In this document: positions 1 through 7,437 of the stretch, one piece after another
How positions within the stretch are numbered: the first letter of the stretch is position 1
How the letters are laid out: each line of letters begins with the position of its first letter
NCBI GenBank assembly: GCA_041398665.1
Contig: JAWKUH010000007.1
Span: forward strand, 62,001 to 126,000
From: Rohdeia sp041398665
GTDB lineage: Bacteria > Planctomycetota > UBA1135 > GCA-002686595
Reading direction: 5' to 3'
Length of the DNA: 64,000 nucleotides
Position numbers and translations under genes: made by a program
Notes under the pieces: model-generated
What the model was told of the DNA's origin: nothing
Seen by the model: only the letters and a program-made list of their open reading frames with translations
Databases searched by the model: none

Positions 1-2
1 CG

Positions 3-503
3 CTCCTCGCGCTGTTCACGTCCACCGCGGTCGTCGTCCGAGCCGACCAGGAGCGCGGGGCGCCGACCGTCGAGGCCGCGGCGCCGACGCTCGACGACCT
101 CGCGTTCATGGCGGGGCACTGGCGCCAGGAGACGGAGCGCTCGGCGACGGAGGAGCTGTGGACGCCGGCGCGGGGCGGACTGATGCTCGGGCTCGCGCGG
201 ACGGTCTCGCGTCCGAAGCCTCGCGCCGACGGTGAGCCGCGACCGGAGCACGCCTCGTTCGAGTTCCTCCGGGTCGAGCAGCGCGCGGACGGCGTGGTCT
301 ACGTCGCGCAGCCCGGCGGTGCGCCGCCCGTCGACTTCCGTCTGGTCGAGGCGGACGCGACGCACGCCGTGTTCACCAACCCGGAGCACGACTTCCCGAA
401 GCGCATCGAGTACCGCCTCGCCGACGGCGTGCTCACGGCGTCGGCGACGGCCGAGGGCCGCGGTCCGTCGTGGCGCTTCGCGCGCGTCGGCGACGTCCGC
501 TGA
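3..503 (+). CDS. DUF6265-like exported protein (5' end missing)
   Basis: The reading frame is open from the left edge, so the start lies outside the window. The first visible residues (LLALFTSTAVVVRADQ) look like the end of a signal peptide. The mature part begins LDDLAFMAGHWRQE and continues with EELWTPARGGLMLG, a FEFLRVE strand and a late FTNPEHDFPKRIEYRL motif. This order of conserved blocks is that of DUF6265, a small beta-barrel-like family of unknown function, usually about 160 residues, so little seems missing. I infer an envelope protein. It ends 3 bases before a convergent minus-strand gene. Confidence 0.75.
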   Translation, partial: LLALFTSTAVVVRADQERGAPTVEAAAPTLDDLAFMAGHWRQETERSATEELWTPARGGLMLGLARTVSRPKPRADGEPRPEHASFEFLRVEQRADGVVYVAQPGGAPPVDFRLVEADATHAVFTNPEHDFPKRIEYRLADGVLTASATAEGRGPSWRFARVGDVR

Positions 504-506
504 GCG

Positions 507-782
507 TCAGGCGCGCTTGCCCGCCACCATCGCGATCACGGCGACGAAGAGCGTCGACCCGATGATCGTCCAGATGATCGGGAACGGCTGGCCGCCGACG
601 TCGACGACGAAGAACTCGGGCAGTCCGAGCGTGCCCGCCATCCAGCGGCCGAAGATCGCGCCGATGAAGCCGACGGCGATCGACACGATGCAGCCGCTCT
701 TCGAACGCCCGGCGATGGCCTGACCGACCGAGCCGCAGATGCCGGCGACGACGAGCAGGACGAGGAACTCGAGCAAGGTCAT
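507..782 (-). CDS. GlsB/YeaQ/YmgE family stress-response membrane protein
   Basis: This 91-residue protein is almost entirely hydrophobic, with three predicted membrane segments (about residues 5-22, 30-48 and 68-86). It has the family pattern of small glycines, GICGSVGQAIAGRSKSG then GFIGAIFGRWMAG. The family (transglycosylase-associated protein) is widespread and induced by stress in some bacteria, but its molecular function is unknown. The ATG start fits the usual family length. It is convergent with the preceding plus-strand gene and is separated from the sulfide operon by a repeat array. Confidence 0.85.
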   Translation of the reverse strand: MTLLEFLVLLVVAGICGSVGQAIAGRSKSGCIVSIAVGFIGAIFGRWMAGTLGLPEFFVVDVGGQPFPIIWTIIGSTLFVAVIAMVAGKRA

Positions 783-900
783 CGCCGCATCCTAGGGGCC
801 CGGGCGGGAACCCGTGCCCGGCGACCCCGGTCTCCGCCCCGCAGGGCCCGACCCTCCTGCGCCCGCGAGGACCCGCGCCCCGGTCGCCGAACAGCCCTGG

Positions 901-1142
901 GGCGCCCCGAGCGTGGTTTCCGCATTCTCGGCCGGTCGAACGAACCTGGTTCGATTGGTCCTGGACCGAACGAACCAGGTTCAGTTGGTCGAGTTGGCCA
1001 GCCGAGCCGCCCCCGAGGCGCCCTGAGCGCGGTTTCCGCACCCTCGACCGGCCGAACGAACCTGGTTCGGTTGGTCCTGGACCGAACGAACCAGGTTCGG
1101 TTGGTCTTGGTCCTGGACCGAACGAACCAGGTTCGGTTGGTC
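901..1142. repeat. Dyad-repeat array, copy 1 (two 90-bp units plus a half unit)
   Basis: Two tandem 90-bp units lie at 901-990 and 1017-1106. They differ at 8 positions, all transitions. Each unit carries the head CGAACGAACCTGGTTCG and, after a short TGG centre, the inverted form ACCGAACGAACCAGGTTC followed by GTTGGTC, so it can fold as a hairpin. An extra right arm stands alone at 1116-1142. The array ends 3 bases before the stop codon of the minus-strand TSUP gene. The same core recurs at 20.05-20.30 kb. No open frame of convincing composition runs through it. Confidence 0.85.
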
Positions 1143-1145
1143 GGG

Positions 1146-1940
1146 TCAGCCCTGCTCGGCGACCGCGGCCTCGGCGGGGGCGTGCTTGGTCAGGCTCTGC
1201 GCGCAGATGGCGACGCCGATCACGATCAGGAAGACGGCGAACGCGCGCTGGAGGGCGAGCTGCGGGACGCGCTTCGACATGACGTTGCCGACGATGCTCC
1301 CGACGGATCCGATCAGGACGAACAGGCCGATCACCGACCAGTCGATCGCGAGGCCGAGCTCGTCGAGCACGTGCAGGTGCCCGAAGAAGCCGCTCGCCGA
1401 CTTCAGCACGATGATGAAGAGGCTCGTCGCGACGGCGCGGTGCATGCTGAGTCCGCCCATCAGCACGAGCGCCGGGACGATCAGGAAGCCGCCGCCCACG
1501 CCGACGAAGCCGGTCACCGCGCCGACGACGAGGCCGTCGAGCACGATCTTCCAGACCTTGCGCCGCTCGACGACCGCGTCCGGGTCGAGCCGGATCGGGC
1601 GGAACATCAGCACGCTCGCGACGAGCATCAGCAGCGCGAACACGACGAGCTGCACGGTGCCGCTCACGTACTTCGAGAGGTGCGCGCCGAGGTAAGCGCC
1701 GACCATCCCGGGCAACCCGAAGAACACGAGGCTCCGTCCGTCGACGAGCCCGCGGTACGCGCCCGGCAGACCTCCGACGAGCGCGATCCCGCCGACGATC
1801 GCGAGCGAGCTCGCGATCGCCACCTTCTCCTGCATGCCGAGGAGGAAGGTGAGGACCGGCACGGTGAGGATCGACCCGCCCGAGCCGAGGAGGCCCAGGC
1901 TGAGTCCGATCACGACGGCTCCGAGCAGTGCGAGGAACAC
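1146..1940 (-). CDS. TSUP/TauE-SafE family anion exporter
   Basis: This 264-residue integral membrane protein has about eight hydrophobic segments. It carries the two family repeats: GLLGSGGSILTVPVL near residue 20 and GFVGVGGGFLIVPALVLMGG near residue 145. TSUP proteins export sulfite, sulfonates or related anions. It is the last gene of a minus-strand operon with a persulfide dioxygenase and a sulfide:quinone oxidoreductase, so sulfite or thiosulfate export is the likely job. The start is GTG with a GGAG box 8 bases upstream. The gap to the SQR gene is 28 bases. Confidence 0.88.
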   Translation of the reverse strand: MFLALLGAVVIGLSLGLLGSGGSILTVPVLTFLLGMQEKVAIASSLAIVGGIALVGGLPGAYRGLVDGRSLVFFGLPGMVGAYLGAHLSKYVSGTVQLVVFALLMLVASVLMFRPIRLDPDAVVERRKVWKIVLDGLVVGAVTGFVGVGGGFLIVPALVLMGGLSMHRAVATSLFIIVLKSASGFFGHLHVLDELGLAIDWSVIGLFVLIGSVGSIVGNVMSKRVPQLALQRAFAVFLIVIGVAICAQSLTKHAPAEAAVAEQG

Positions 1941-1968
1941 GTTGGCGTCTCCGGTGGACGGGGGACCG

Positions 1969-3171
1969 TCAGGCGCGACCCTTCAGCATCCCGTCCCAGT
2001 ACAGGATCGGGAGGAGGTGCTTCTTGAGCTGGTACATGCTCCAGCGCTCCTTCCCCTGGTCGAACGGGAAGGTCTCGTCCGGTTGCTGGTCGTAGCCGAA
2101 CTCGGCGAGCACGAGCTTGCCGTAGCCCGTCACGAGCGGGCACGACGTGTAGCCGTCGTACTTCGCCTCGAGCGGTCGCCCGTCGACGAACGCGAGCACG
2201 TTCGCGGCCGCGACGGGTGCCTGCTTGCGGATCGCCGCGCCGGTCTTCGACGTCGGCAGCGACGACGCGTCGCCGAGCGCGAACACCTCGGGACGACGCA
2301 CGTGCTGGAGCGTGTGCTTGTCCACCTCGACCCAGCCCGCCGCGTTCGCGAGCGAACTCCCGCGCACGAAGTCCGGCGCCCCCATCGGAGGCGTCACGTG
2401 CATCATGTCGTAGTGCTCGTCGTAGCGCTCGCCGGAGTCGAGCTTCGCGAACGTCGCGGTGTGCGTCGCCGGGTCCACGGCGACGAGGTCGGTGCGGTAG
2501 CGCACCTCGATCCCGTAGCGTTCGACCGCGCGGAGCAACGCATCGGCGTACTTCTTCACCGCGAAGATCGTCGGCGTCGCGATGCAGAACACGATCTCGT
2601 ACGGCCGCGGCGGCGGGTTCTTCCGCCAGTGGTCCGCGGCGAGGTACATGATCTTCTGCGGCGCACCGCCGCACTTGATGGGCGTGTTGGGGTGCGTGAA
2701 GATCGCCTTGCCGCCCTGGAACGACCGGATCGCCTCCCAGGTGTGGTCGACCGTGTCGTAGTCGTAGTTGCTGCAGAGGCCGTCGCGACCGACGTTGCCC
2801 TCGAGTCCGGGTACGGTGCGCCAGTCGAGCTGGATGCCCGGCGCGACGACGAGCACGTCGTACGTGACGCGCCCGCCGCCGCGGAGCTCGACCGCCTTCT
2901 CGTCGGGGTGCATCGCCGTCACCGCGTCGCGGATCCACTCGACGCCGCGCGGGATCACCGACGCCTCCGTGCGACGCGTCGACTCCTTCTTCGCGTCGCC
3001 GCCGCCGACGAGTGTCCACAGCGGTTGGTAGTGGTGGAACTCCGCGGGGTCGATCACGGCGACGTCGAGCGACGGGCGCGCCCGGTGCAGGCGCGCGGCG
3101 ACGCTGATGCCGGCGGCTCCGCCGCCCACGATCAGGATCTGGTGGTGTCTCTCGGCGCTACGGTCGATCAC
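1969..3171 (-). CDS. sqr: Type II sulfide:quinone oxidoreductase
   Basis: This 400-residue flavoprotein of the inner membrane face oxidises sulfide to sulfane sulfur and passes electrons to quinone. It has an N-terminal FAD-binding loop VGGGAAGISVA (residues 15-25) and a second flavin motif FALGDASSLPTSKTGAA near residue 300. Two cysteines, C167 in IKCGGAPQKIMYL and C344 in TSCPLVTGYGKLVLAEF, match the catalytic pair of the mitochondrial-type (type II) SQR. I chose the GTG start because GAGGAGG sits 7 bases upstream and the flavin loop then lies at the normal distance. The frame stays open further upstream, but that part is antisense to the dioxygenase gene. Confidence 0.92.
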   Translation of the reverse strand: MIDRSAERHHQILIVGGGAAGISVAARLHRARPSLDVAVIDPAEFHHYQPLWTLVGGGDAKKESTRRTEASVIPRGVEWIRDAVTAMHPDEKAVELRGGGRVTYDVLVVAPGIQLDWRTVPGLEGNVGRDGLCSNYDYDTVDHTWEAIRSFQGGKAIFTHPNTPIKCGGAPQKIMYLAADHWRKNPPPRPYEIVFCIATPTIFAVKKYADALLRAVERYGIEVRYRTDLVAVDPATHTATFAKLDSGERYDEHYDMMHVTPPMGAPDFVRGSSLANAAGWVEVDKHTLQHVRRPEVFALGDASSLPTSKTGAAIRKQAPVAAANVLAFVDGRPLEAKYDGYTSCPLVTGYGKLVLAEFGYDQQPDETFPFDQGKERWSMYQLKKHLLPILYWDGMLKGRA

Positions 3172-3197
3172 GGTGGTGCCTCCTCGTTCCTCGTGGA

Positions 3198-4598
3198 TCA
3201 GGCCATCGCGGCGACGGGAAGGTCGCTCGCGCTCCAGGCGTCCATGCCGCCGACCAGGTCGGACACGTGTGTGTAGCCGTGGCGGCGGAGGATGCTCGCC
3301 GCCGTCGACGAGCGGTAGCCCGATCGGCAGACGACGACGACCTCGCTGTCGCGAGGCACCTCGGCGATGCGCGCCTCGAGCTTGTTGAGCGGAACGTTCT
3401 TCGAGCCCGCGATGTGGCCGCCCTCGTACTCCTTCTCCGCACGGACGTCGACGACGAGCGGCGCGTCCGCGTGGCGGAGGATGTCGGCGAGCGCCTGCGC
3501 GGTGACGCGGCGCGACGACGCGATGAGGTCGGGACGGTTCTCGAGCGCCGCCATGCCGCCCTTCACGTAGCCGGCGACGTGGTCGAGACCGATGCGTCCG
3601 AGGCGCATGGCGGCCTCCTCCTCCGTGCCGGGCTCGGCGACGACGACGATCGTCGCGTCGGGTGCGATGAGCGTGCCCGCCCACGTCGCGAACTTGCCCT
3701 CGAGCGCGATGTTCACGCTGCCGTCGAGGTGGGCGCCCTCGAAGTCGGCGGCGGGACGGACGTCGACGACGAACGCTCCGTCCTCCTGCAGCGCCAACAC
3801 CTGGTCGAGCGACAGCCCCGCGAGCGACTTCGCGAGCGTCGTGTCGAGCGTCTCGCGCTCCTTCCGGTTCAGGATCGCGTCGTGGAGGAAGTAGGCCGGC
3901 GCGTCGGGCTGGTCGGCCGTCACGATGCGCGTGAACTCCTCCCTCGACATCGGCTGGAGCGCGTAGTTGAAGCGGCGCTGCTCGCCGATGGTCGAGAAGT
4001 TCTCCTTGCCGAGCGCCTTGCCGCACAACGAACCCGCGCCGTGCGCCGGGTAGACGACGGTCTCGTCCGGCAACTTCATCAGCTTGCCGTGGAGCGAGTC
4101 GTAGAGCTGGCTCGCGAGCTGTTCGGCCGTGAACCCGATCGAGCCGAGGAGGTCGGGGCGCCCGACGTCGCCGACGAACAGCGTGTCGCCGGTGAAGACG
4201 GCGCGCGGTCGCACGTCCGACGCCGCGAGGTCGTAGGCAGCGATCGAGATGCCCTCGGGCGTGTGCCCCGGCGTCTCCATGATCTCGAGCCGGACGTCGC
4301 CGAACTCGAGCACGTCGCCGTCGGCGAGGTTCGTCGCGTCGTACTCGGCCTCGGCCTTCGCACCGATGTAGATGCGCGCGCCCAGGCGGTCGCGGAGCTC
4401 GAGGTGTCCCGCGACGAAGTCGGCGTGGAAGTGCGTCAGCAGGACGTACTTGATCTTGGCGCCGAGGCGCTCGGCCTCGGCCACGTACTGGTCGACGTCG
4501 CGCTGAGGGTCGACGACGGCCGCTGTCTTGGTGCGCTCGTCGACGACGAGGTAGGACGCGTGGGCCAGACAGCCGAGATAGAACTGCTTGATGATCAT
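3198..4598 (-). CDS. Persulfide dioxygenase fused to two rhodanese domains
   Basis: This 466-residue protein has an N-terminal metallo-beta-lactamase domain of the ETHE1 type. THFHADFVAGH gives H56, H58, D60 and H65, with H112 and D138 as further iron ligands. Two rhodanese domains follow. The first (about 265-350) has VVVAEPGTEEE where the active cysteine should be and is probably structural. The second (about 365-460) keeps the active loop CRSGYRSS with C424. ETHE1-type enzymes oxidise glutathione persulfide to sulfite, and the rhodanese end can move sulfane sulfur to or from a carrier. It follows the peroxiredoxin gene and precedes sqr. The ATG is preceded by CACGAGAGGCACCACC. Confidence 0.92.
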   Translation of the reverse strand: MIIKQFYLGCLAHASYLVVDERTKTAAVVDPQRDVDQYVAEAERLGAKIKYVLLTHFHADFVAGHLELRDRLGARIYIGAKAEAEYDATNLADGDVLEFGDVRLEIMETPGHTPEGISIAAYDLAASDVRPRAVFTGDTLFVGDVGRPDLLGSIGFTAEQLASQLYDSLHGKLMKLPDETVVYPAHGAGSLCGKALGKENFSTIGEQRRFNYALQPMSREEFTRIVTADQPDAPAYFLHDAILNRKERETLDTTLAKSLAGLSLDQVLALQEDGAFVVDVRPAADFEGAHLDGSVNIALEGKFATWAGTLIAPDATIVVVAEPGTEEEAAMRLGRIGLDHVAGYVKGGMAALENRPDLIASSRRVTAQALADILRHADAPLVVDVRAEKEYEGGHIAGSKNVPLNKLEARIAEVPRDSEVVVVCRSGYRSSTAASILRRHGYTHVSDLVGGMDAWSASDLPVAAMA

Positions 4599-4642
4599 GG
4601 TGGTGCCTCTCGTGGATCTCGTGTCGTGCGAGACGCTGCGCG

Positions 4643-5299
4643 TCACTCCAACGGGATGCGCTTGCGCTCGAAGTACCAGTCGACGACGTCCTTGGCGCCG
4701 ACCGTCCGTCGGTCGGCCTCCTCCACGGTCGCCGGAGCCTTCGCCAGGCCCTTCTCGCCGTGCTTCCACCCTTCCGGTGTCGCGACGCCGTGCTCGGCCG
4801 ACGCGCTCAGCGCCTGCACGAGCCGCAGGATCTCGGACACCGAGCGACCCGTGGTCATCGGGTACTGGAGGATCGCGCGGACGAAGCCGTCGGGATCGAT
4901 CACGAAGACCGAGCGCACCGACGCGGTGTCGCTCTCGCTCGGGTGGATCATCCCGTAGGCGCGTGCCACCTCCATCGAGGCGTCCGCGATGATCGGGAAG
5001 TGGACGGCGACGCCGAACTTCTCCTCGATGTTGCGGAGCCAGGCGATGTGCGAGTACACGCTGTCGACCGAGAGGCCGAGCAGTTCGCACCCGATCGACT
5101 GGAAGCACTCGTGCGCCTCGGCGAAGGCGACGAACTCGCTCGTGCACACCGGCGTGAAGTCGGCGGGGTGCGAGAACAGGACGAGCCACTTCCCGGCGTA
5201 GTCCTCGAGCGCGCGGACGCCGTGCGTCGTGGTCGCGCGGAACTCGGGAGCGGGTTCGTTGAGGCGCGGGTGGCCGAAGGTGACGGAGTGGTGGAGCAT
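4643..5299 (-). CDS. 1-Cys peroxiredoxin (Prx6 type)
   Basis: This 218-residue peroxiredoxin has the peroxidatic motif HPADFTPVCTSEF with C52, the LGLSVDS and FPIIADAS blocks, and the long C-terminal extension ending in DWYFERKR that marks the Prx6/AhpC-TSA 1-Cys group. No resolving cysteine is apparent in the usual place. It reduces peroxides, and here it heads an operon for sulfide and persulfide oxidation, where per-thiol or peroxide by-products could be its substrate (inference). The ATG start is certain from family alignment. About 600 bases of noncoding DNA lie upstream. Confidence 0.9.
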   Translation of the reverse strand: MLHHSVTFGHPRLNEPAPEFRATTTHGVRALEDYAGKWLVLFSHPADFTPVCTSEFVAFAEAHECFQSIGCELLGLSVDSVYSHIAWLRNIEEKFGVAVHFPIIADASMEVARAYGMIHPSESDTASVRSVFVIDPDGFVRAILQYPMTTGRSVSEILRLVQALSASAEHGVATPEGWKHGEKGLAKAPATVEEADRRTVGAKDVVDWYFERKRIPLE

Positions 5300-5338
5300 C
5301 GGTGGGCGTCGTGGGGTGTTCGCCGCACGCTCGAGAGG

Positions 5339-5353
5339 TCAAAGCGCGTGCCG
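5339..5353 (-). promoter_or_regulatory. Weak sigma-54-like promoter candidate for the sulfide operon
   Basis: Read on the minus strand this is CGGCACGCGCTTTGA. It has the GG of a -24 element, the following CAC, and a correctly spaced TTTGA where TTGC is expected. Its position would give a leader of roughly 27 bases to the peroxiredoxin ATG. The normally invariant C of the -12 GC is missing, so this is only a candidate, suggested by the neighbouring sigma-54-type activator gene. Confidence 0.25.
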
Positions 5354-5474
5354 GGGCGGCGTGATCCGGTGTGCGCCGATCGCGTAAAGCCTTGTTCGGA
5401 AGTGCCTTGCGGTCCAGTCCCGTCTCGCCGGTCGCGCCCCTCCGGGAGCCGCGGCGAACAGGTCGTTCACGGGT

Positions 5475-5494
5475 CGTTCACCGCGCGGTGAACG
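5475..5494. promoter_or_regulatory. 20-bp perfect palindrome upstream of the sulfide operon
   Basis: CGTTCACCGCGCGGTGAACG reads the same on both strands without a spacer. Half-site-like copies flank it (GTTCACGGG just before, TTGAACGG just after). It lies about 175 bases upstream of the peroxiredoxin ATG. It could be an enhancer-like site for the adjacent activator or an operator for another dimeric regulator. I cannot tell which protein would bind. Confidence 0.5.
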
Positions 5495-5837
5495 CTTTGA
5501 ACGGTCGTGCGGTCCGTCGCCCGAGGTGCTGCGCTCGGCGCCTGCGGCACCCACGCAGGAAACACGAAGGGAACGGCACAGAAGGACACGAGAGACCGCA
5601 GGCGCCGCTGCCGAGGGCCCGCGGGCGCGACATGGACTTCGTCGCCTTCGACCCGCACTCCAGACATGTGGTCTCCGTGCCTTCCGTGTGGATCTTCCGC
5701 GCGGCCGGCAGGCGGCGCCTCGAGGGCGCGATGTTCTTCGTGCGCCTGCGGCGCGTTCTTGATCCCGAAGAACAGAGGAACGCGAAGCGGCGCGATCCTC
5801 CTTCCGATCTTTCGTTCTTCGTGTTGAACGTGTGGTA

Positions 5838-5857
5838 GCGCGGCCGGCAGGCCGCGC
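5838..5857 (-). terminator. GC-rich hairpin downstream of the sigma-54-type activator
   Basis: GCGCGGCC and GGCCGCGC form a perfect 8-bp stem with a 4-base loop, 62 bases past the activator stop. No run of T follows on the minus strand, so intrinsic termination is uncertain. Confidence 0.35.
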
Positions 5858-5919
5858 CACGCCTCGCGGGGAGCACGAGACACGACGCGGCGCACCACGC
5901 CCTGCACGCGGTCGGCGCC

Positions 5920-7344
5920 TCAGACGTCGCGCGTCCCGCGACGGAAGATGCCCTGGTCGATCCCGTAGAGACGGATGCGCTTCCAGAGCGTCACACGACT
6001 GATGTGCAGCAGCTCGGCGGCTCGCGTGCGGTTCCAGCCGGTCGCGTCGAGCGCATCGAGGATCGCGAGCTTCTCCGCCTCCTCGTGGGGCGTCAGGCCG
6101 GGCGCGGTACCGGGCGCGGGGCGTCGCTCGCGGACGGTGGCGGGCAGGTCGTCGACACCGATGCGCGCACCGCGCTGCACGACGAGCGCGTGCTCCACCG
6201 CGTTGCGGAGTTCGCGCACGTTGCCGGGCCAAGGGTGCCGCACGAGCGCGGCGACGGCGTCCTGGTCGAGGTCGACGCTCGCGCGCCCCTGCTTCTCGCA
6301 GGCGCGTGCGAGGAAGTGCCGCGCGAGGAGCGGCACGTCGGCCGCGCGGTCGCGGAGCGGCGGGAGGTGCACCTCGAAGACGCGGATGCGGTAGTAGAAG
6401 TCCTCGCGCATCGCACCCTCCGCCACGCGCCGCTCGAGGTCGCGGTTCGTCGCCGCGACGAGGCGGATGTCGACGGGCACGACCTCGCTCCCGCCGACGC
6501 GACGGATCTCGCGCTCCTGCAGCGCGCGGAGCAGCTTGACCTGCACGAACGGCGGGATCTCACCGATCTCGTCGAGGAAGAGCGTGCCGCCGTTCGCCGA
6601 CTCGAACGCACCGACGCGGTCGCGCACCGCGTCGGTGAAGGCGCCCTTCACGTGCCCGAAGAGCTCGCTCTCGAGCAGCGACTCCGGCATCGCCGAGCAG
6701 TTGATCGCGACGAACGGACCCCTGCGCCGCTCGCTCAGGTCGTGGATCGCGCGCGCCGCGAGCTCCTTGCCGGTCCCCGACTCGCCCGTGACGAGCGTCG
6801 TGACGTCGCTGTCCGCCGCGAGCCGCACTCGGCGGTAGACCTCGAGCATCGCCTGACTGCGCCCGACGAAGCCCGGCAGGCCGGAGTCGCCCGCGGCGAG
6901 CTCCTCCGGCGTGCCGCCGCCGAACGCGGCGGTGACGTCGGAGAACACCGCGATCGCTCCGTACACCGCGCCGTTCGCGTCGCGCAACGCCCGCGCGTTC
7001 GCGACGACGCGCCGCACGCCGCTGCGCACGCGGAGCACGAGCACGCGGTTCTCGATCGCCGCACCGTTCGGCGCCGACGGCGCCATGAGGTCGCCGAGCT
7101 CGCGGAAGCCCTCGCACCCCGGGCCCTCGAGCACGTCGATCCCTCGCCCCACGACCTCGCGCCTCGAGAGCCCCGTGATGCGTTCGGCTCCTGCGCTCCA
7201 ACCGACGACCGCGCCGTTCGCGTCGAGCGTGAACACGCCGAGCCCCAGCGGCCCCCCCATCAGGGCGAGCACCTCGGGGTCGCGTTCGAAGTCGAGGTCG
7301 AGCCGGTCCTCCGGCGCGCGCCTGCGTCCCGTCGATCGTTCCAA
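5920..7344 (-). CDS. Sigma-54-dependent transcriptional activator with PAS domain
   Basis: This 474-residue activator opens with a PAS-like domain (about 28-150, GLGVFTLDANGAVVGWSAG). The AAA+ core follows, with Walker A GESGTGKE, the sigma-54 contact loop KGAFTDA and Walker B GTLFLDEIGE. It ends with a Fis-type helix-turn-helix (TRAAELLHISRVTLWKRI). The contact loop has D in place of the second G of GAFTGA. There is no receiver domain, so the PAS domain is the likely sensor, perhaps redox or ligand. The assumed start is TTG with no clear ribosome site, and the ATG before GGPLGLG (residue 29) is an alternative. It lies next to the sulfide operon, which it may control (inference). Confidence 0.85.
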   Translation of the reverse strand: MERSTGRRRAPEDRLDLDFERDPEVLALMGGPLGLGVFTLDANGAVVGWSAGAERITGLSRREVVGRGIDVLEGPGCEGFRELGDLMAPSAPNGAAIENRVLVLRVRSGVRRVVANARALRDANGAVYGAIAVFSDVTAAFGGGTPEELAAGDSGLPGFVGRSQAMLEVYRRVRLAADSDVTTLVTGESGTGKELAARAIHDLSERRRGPFVAINCSAMPESLLESELFGHVKGAFTDAVRDRVGAFESANGGTLFLDEIGEIPPFVQVKLLRALQEREIRRVGGSEVVPVDIRLVAATNRDLERRVAEGAMREDFYYRIRVFEVHLPPLRDRAADVPLLARHFLARACEKQGRASVDLDQDAVAALVRHPWPGNVRELRNAVEHALVVQRGARIGVDDLPATVRERRPAPGTAPGLTPHEEAEKLAILDALDATGWNRTRAAELLHISRVTLWKRIRLYGIDQGIFRRGTRDV

Positions 7345-7437
7345 CGCAGGGATTGTGCACCGAACGGACGCGGCGGACGAGGGCCGACGCTCGGGACTCG
7401 CGCGTACGCCGCCCGGCCGGACCGGCGCGGGGCCGGA

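Larger units (their letters stand above)
5300..5919. other. Long noncoding stretch with palindrome and degenerate repeat tracts
   Basis: This 620-base gap lies between the peroxiredoxin start and the activator stop. I find no open frame with the codon bias of the neighbours. It holds a 20-bp perfect palindrome (5475-5494). Between 5545 and 5880 there is a patchwork of purine-rich tracts such as CACGAAGGGAAC, CACAGAAGGACACGAGAGA and, on the other strand, CACGGAAGGCACGGAGACC. Read in any frame this gives low-complexity, His/Glu/Arg-rich peptides. Tracts like these are familiar as interspersed noncoding repeats in many large genomes. A GC hairpin sits at 5838-5857. Confidence 0.6.

Noticed and set aside
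901..1142. A CRISPR array
   Set aside because: The repeated blocks are palindromic and irregularly spaced, and the intervening sequences are themselves copies of each other. No cas genes are near.
1071..2027. A coding frame with repeated RTNQVRLV peptides
   Set aside because: The peptide repeats are only the translation of the DNA dyad repeats, and the rest is antisense to the TSUP gene.
5467..5907. Protein genes on either strand of the long gap
   Set aside because: The frames consist of translated purine-tract repeats, have no codon bias and end without domains.
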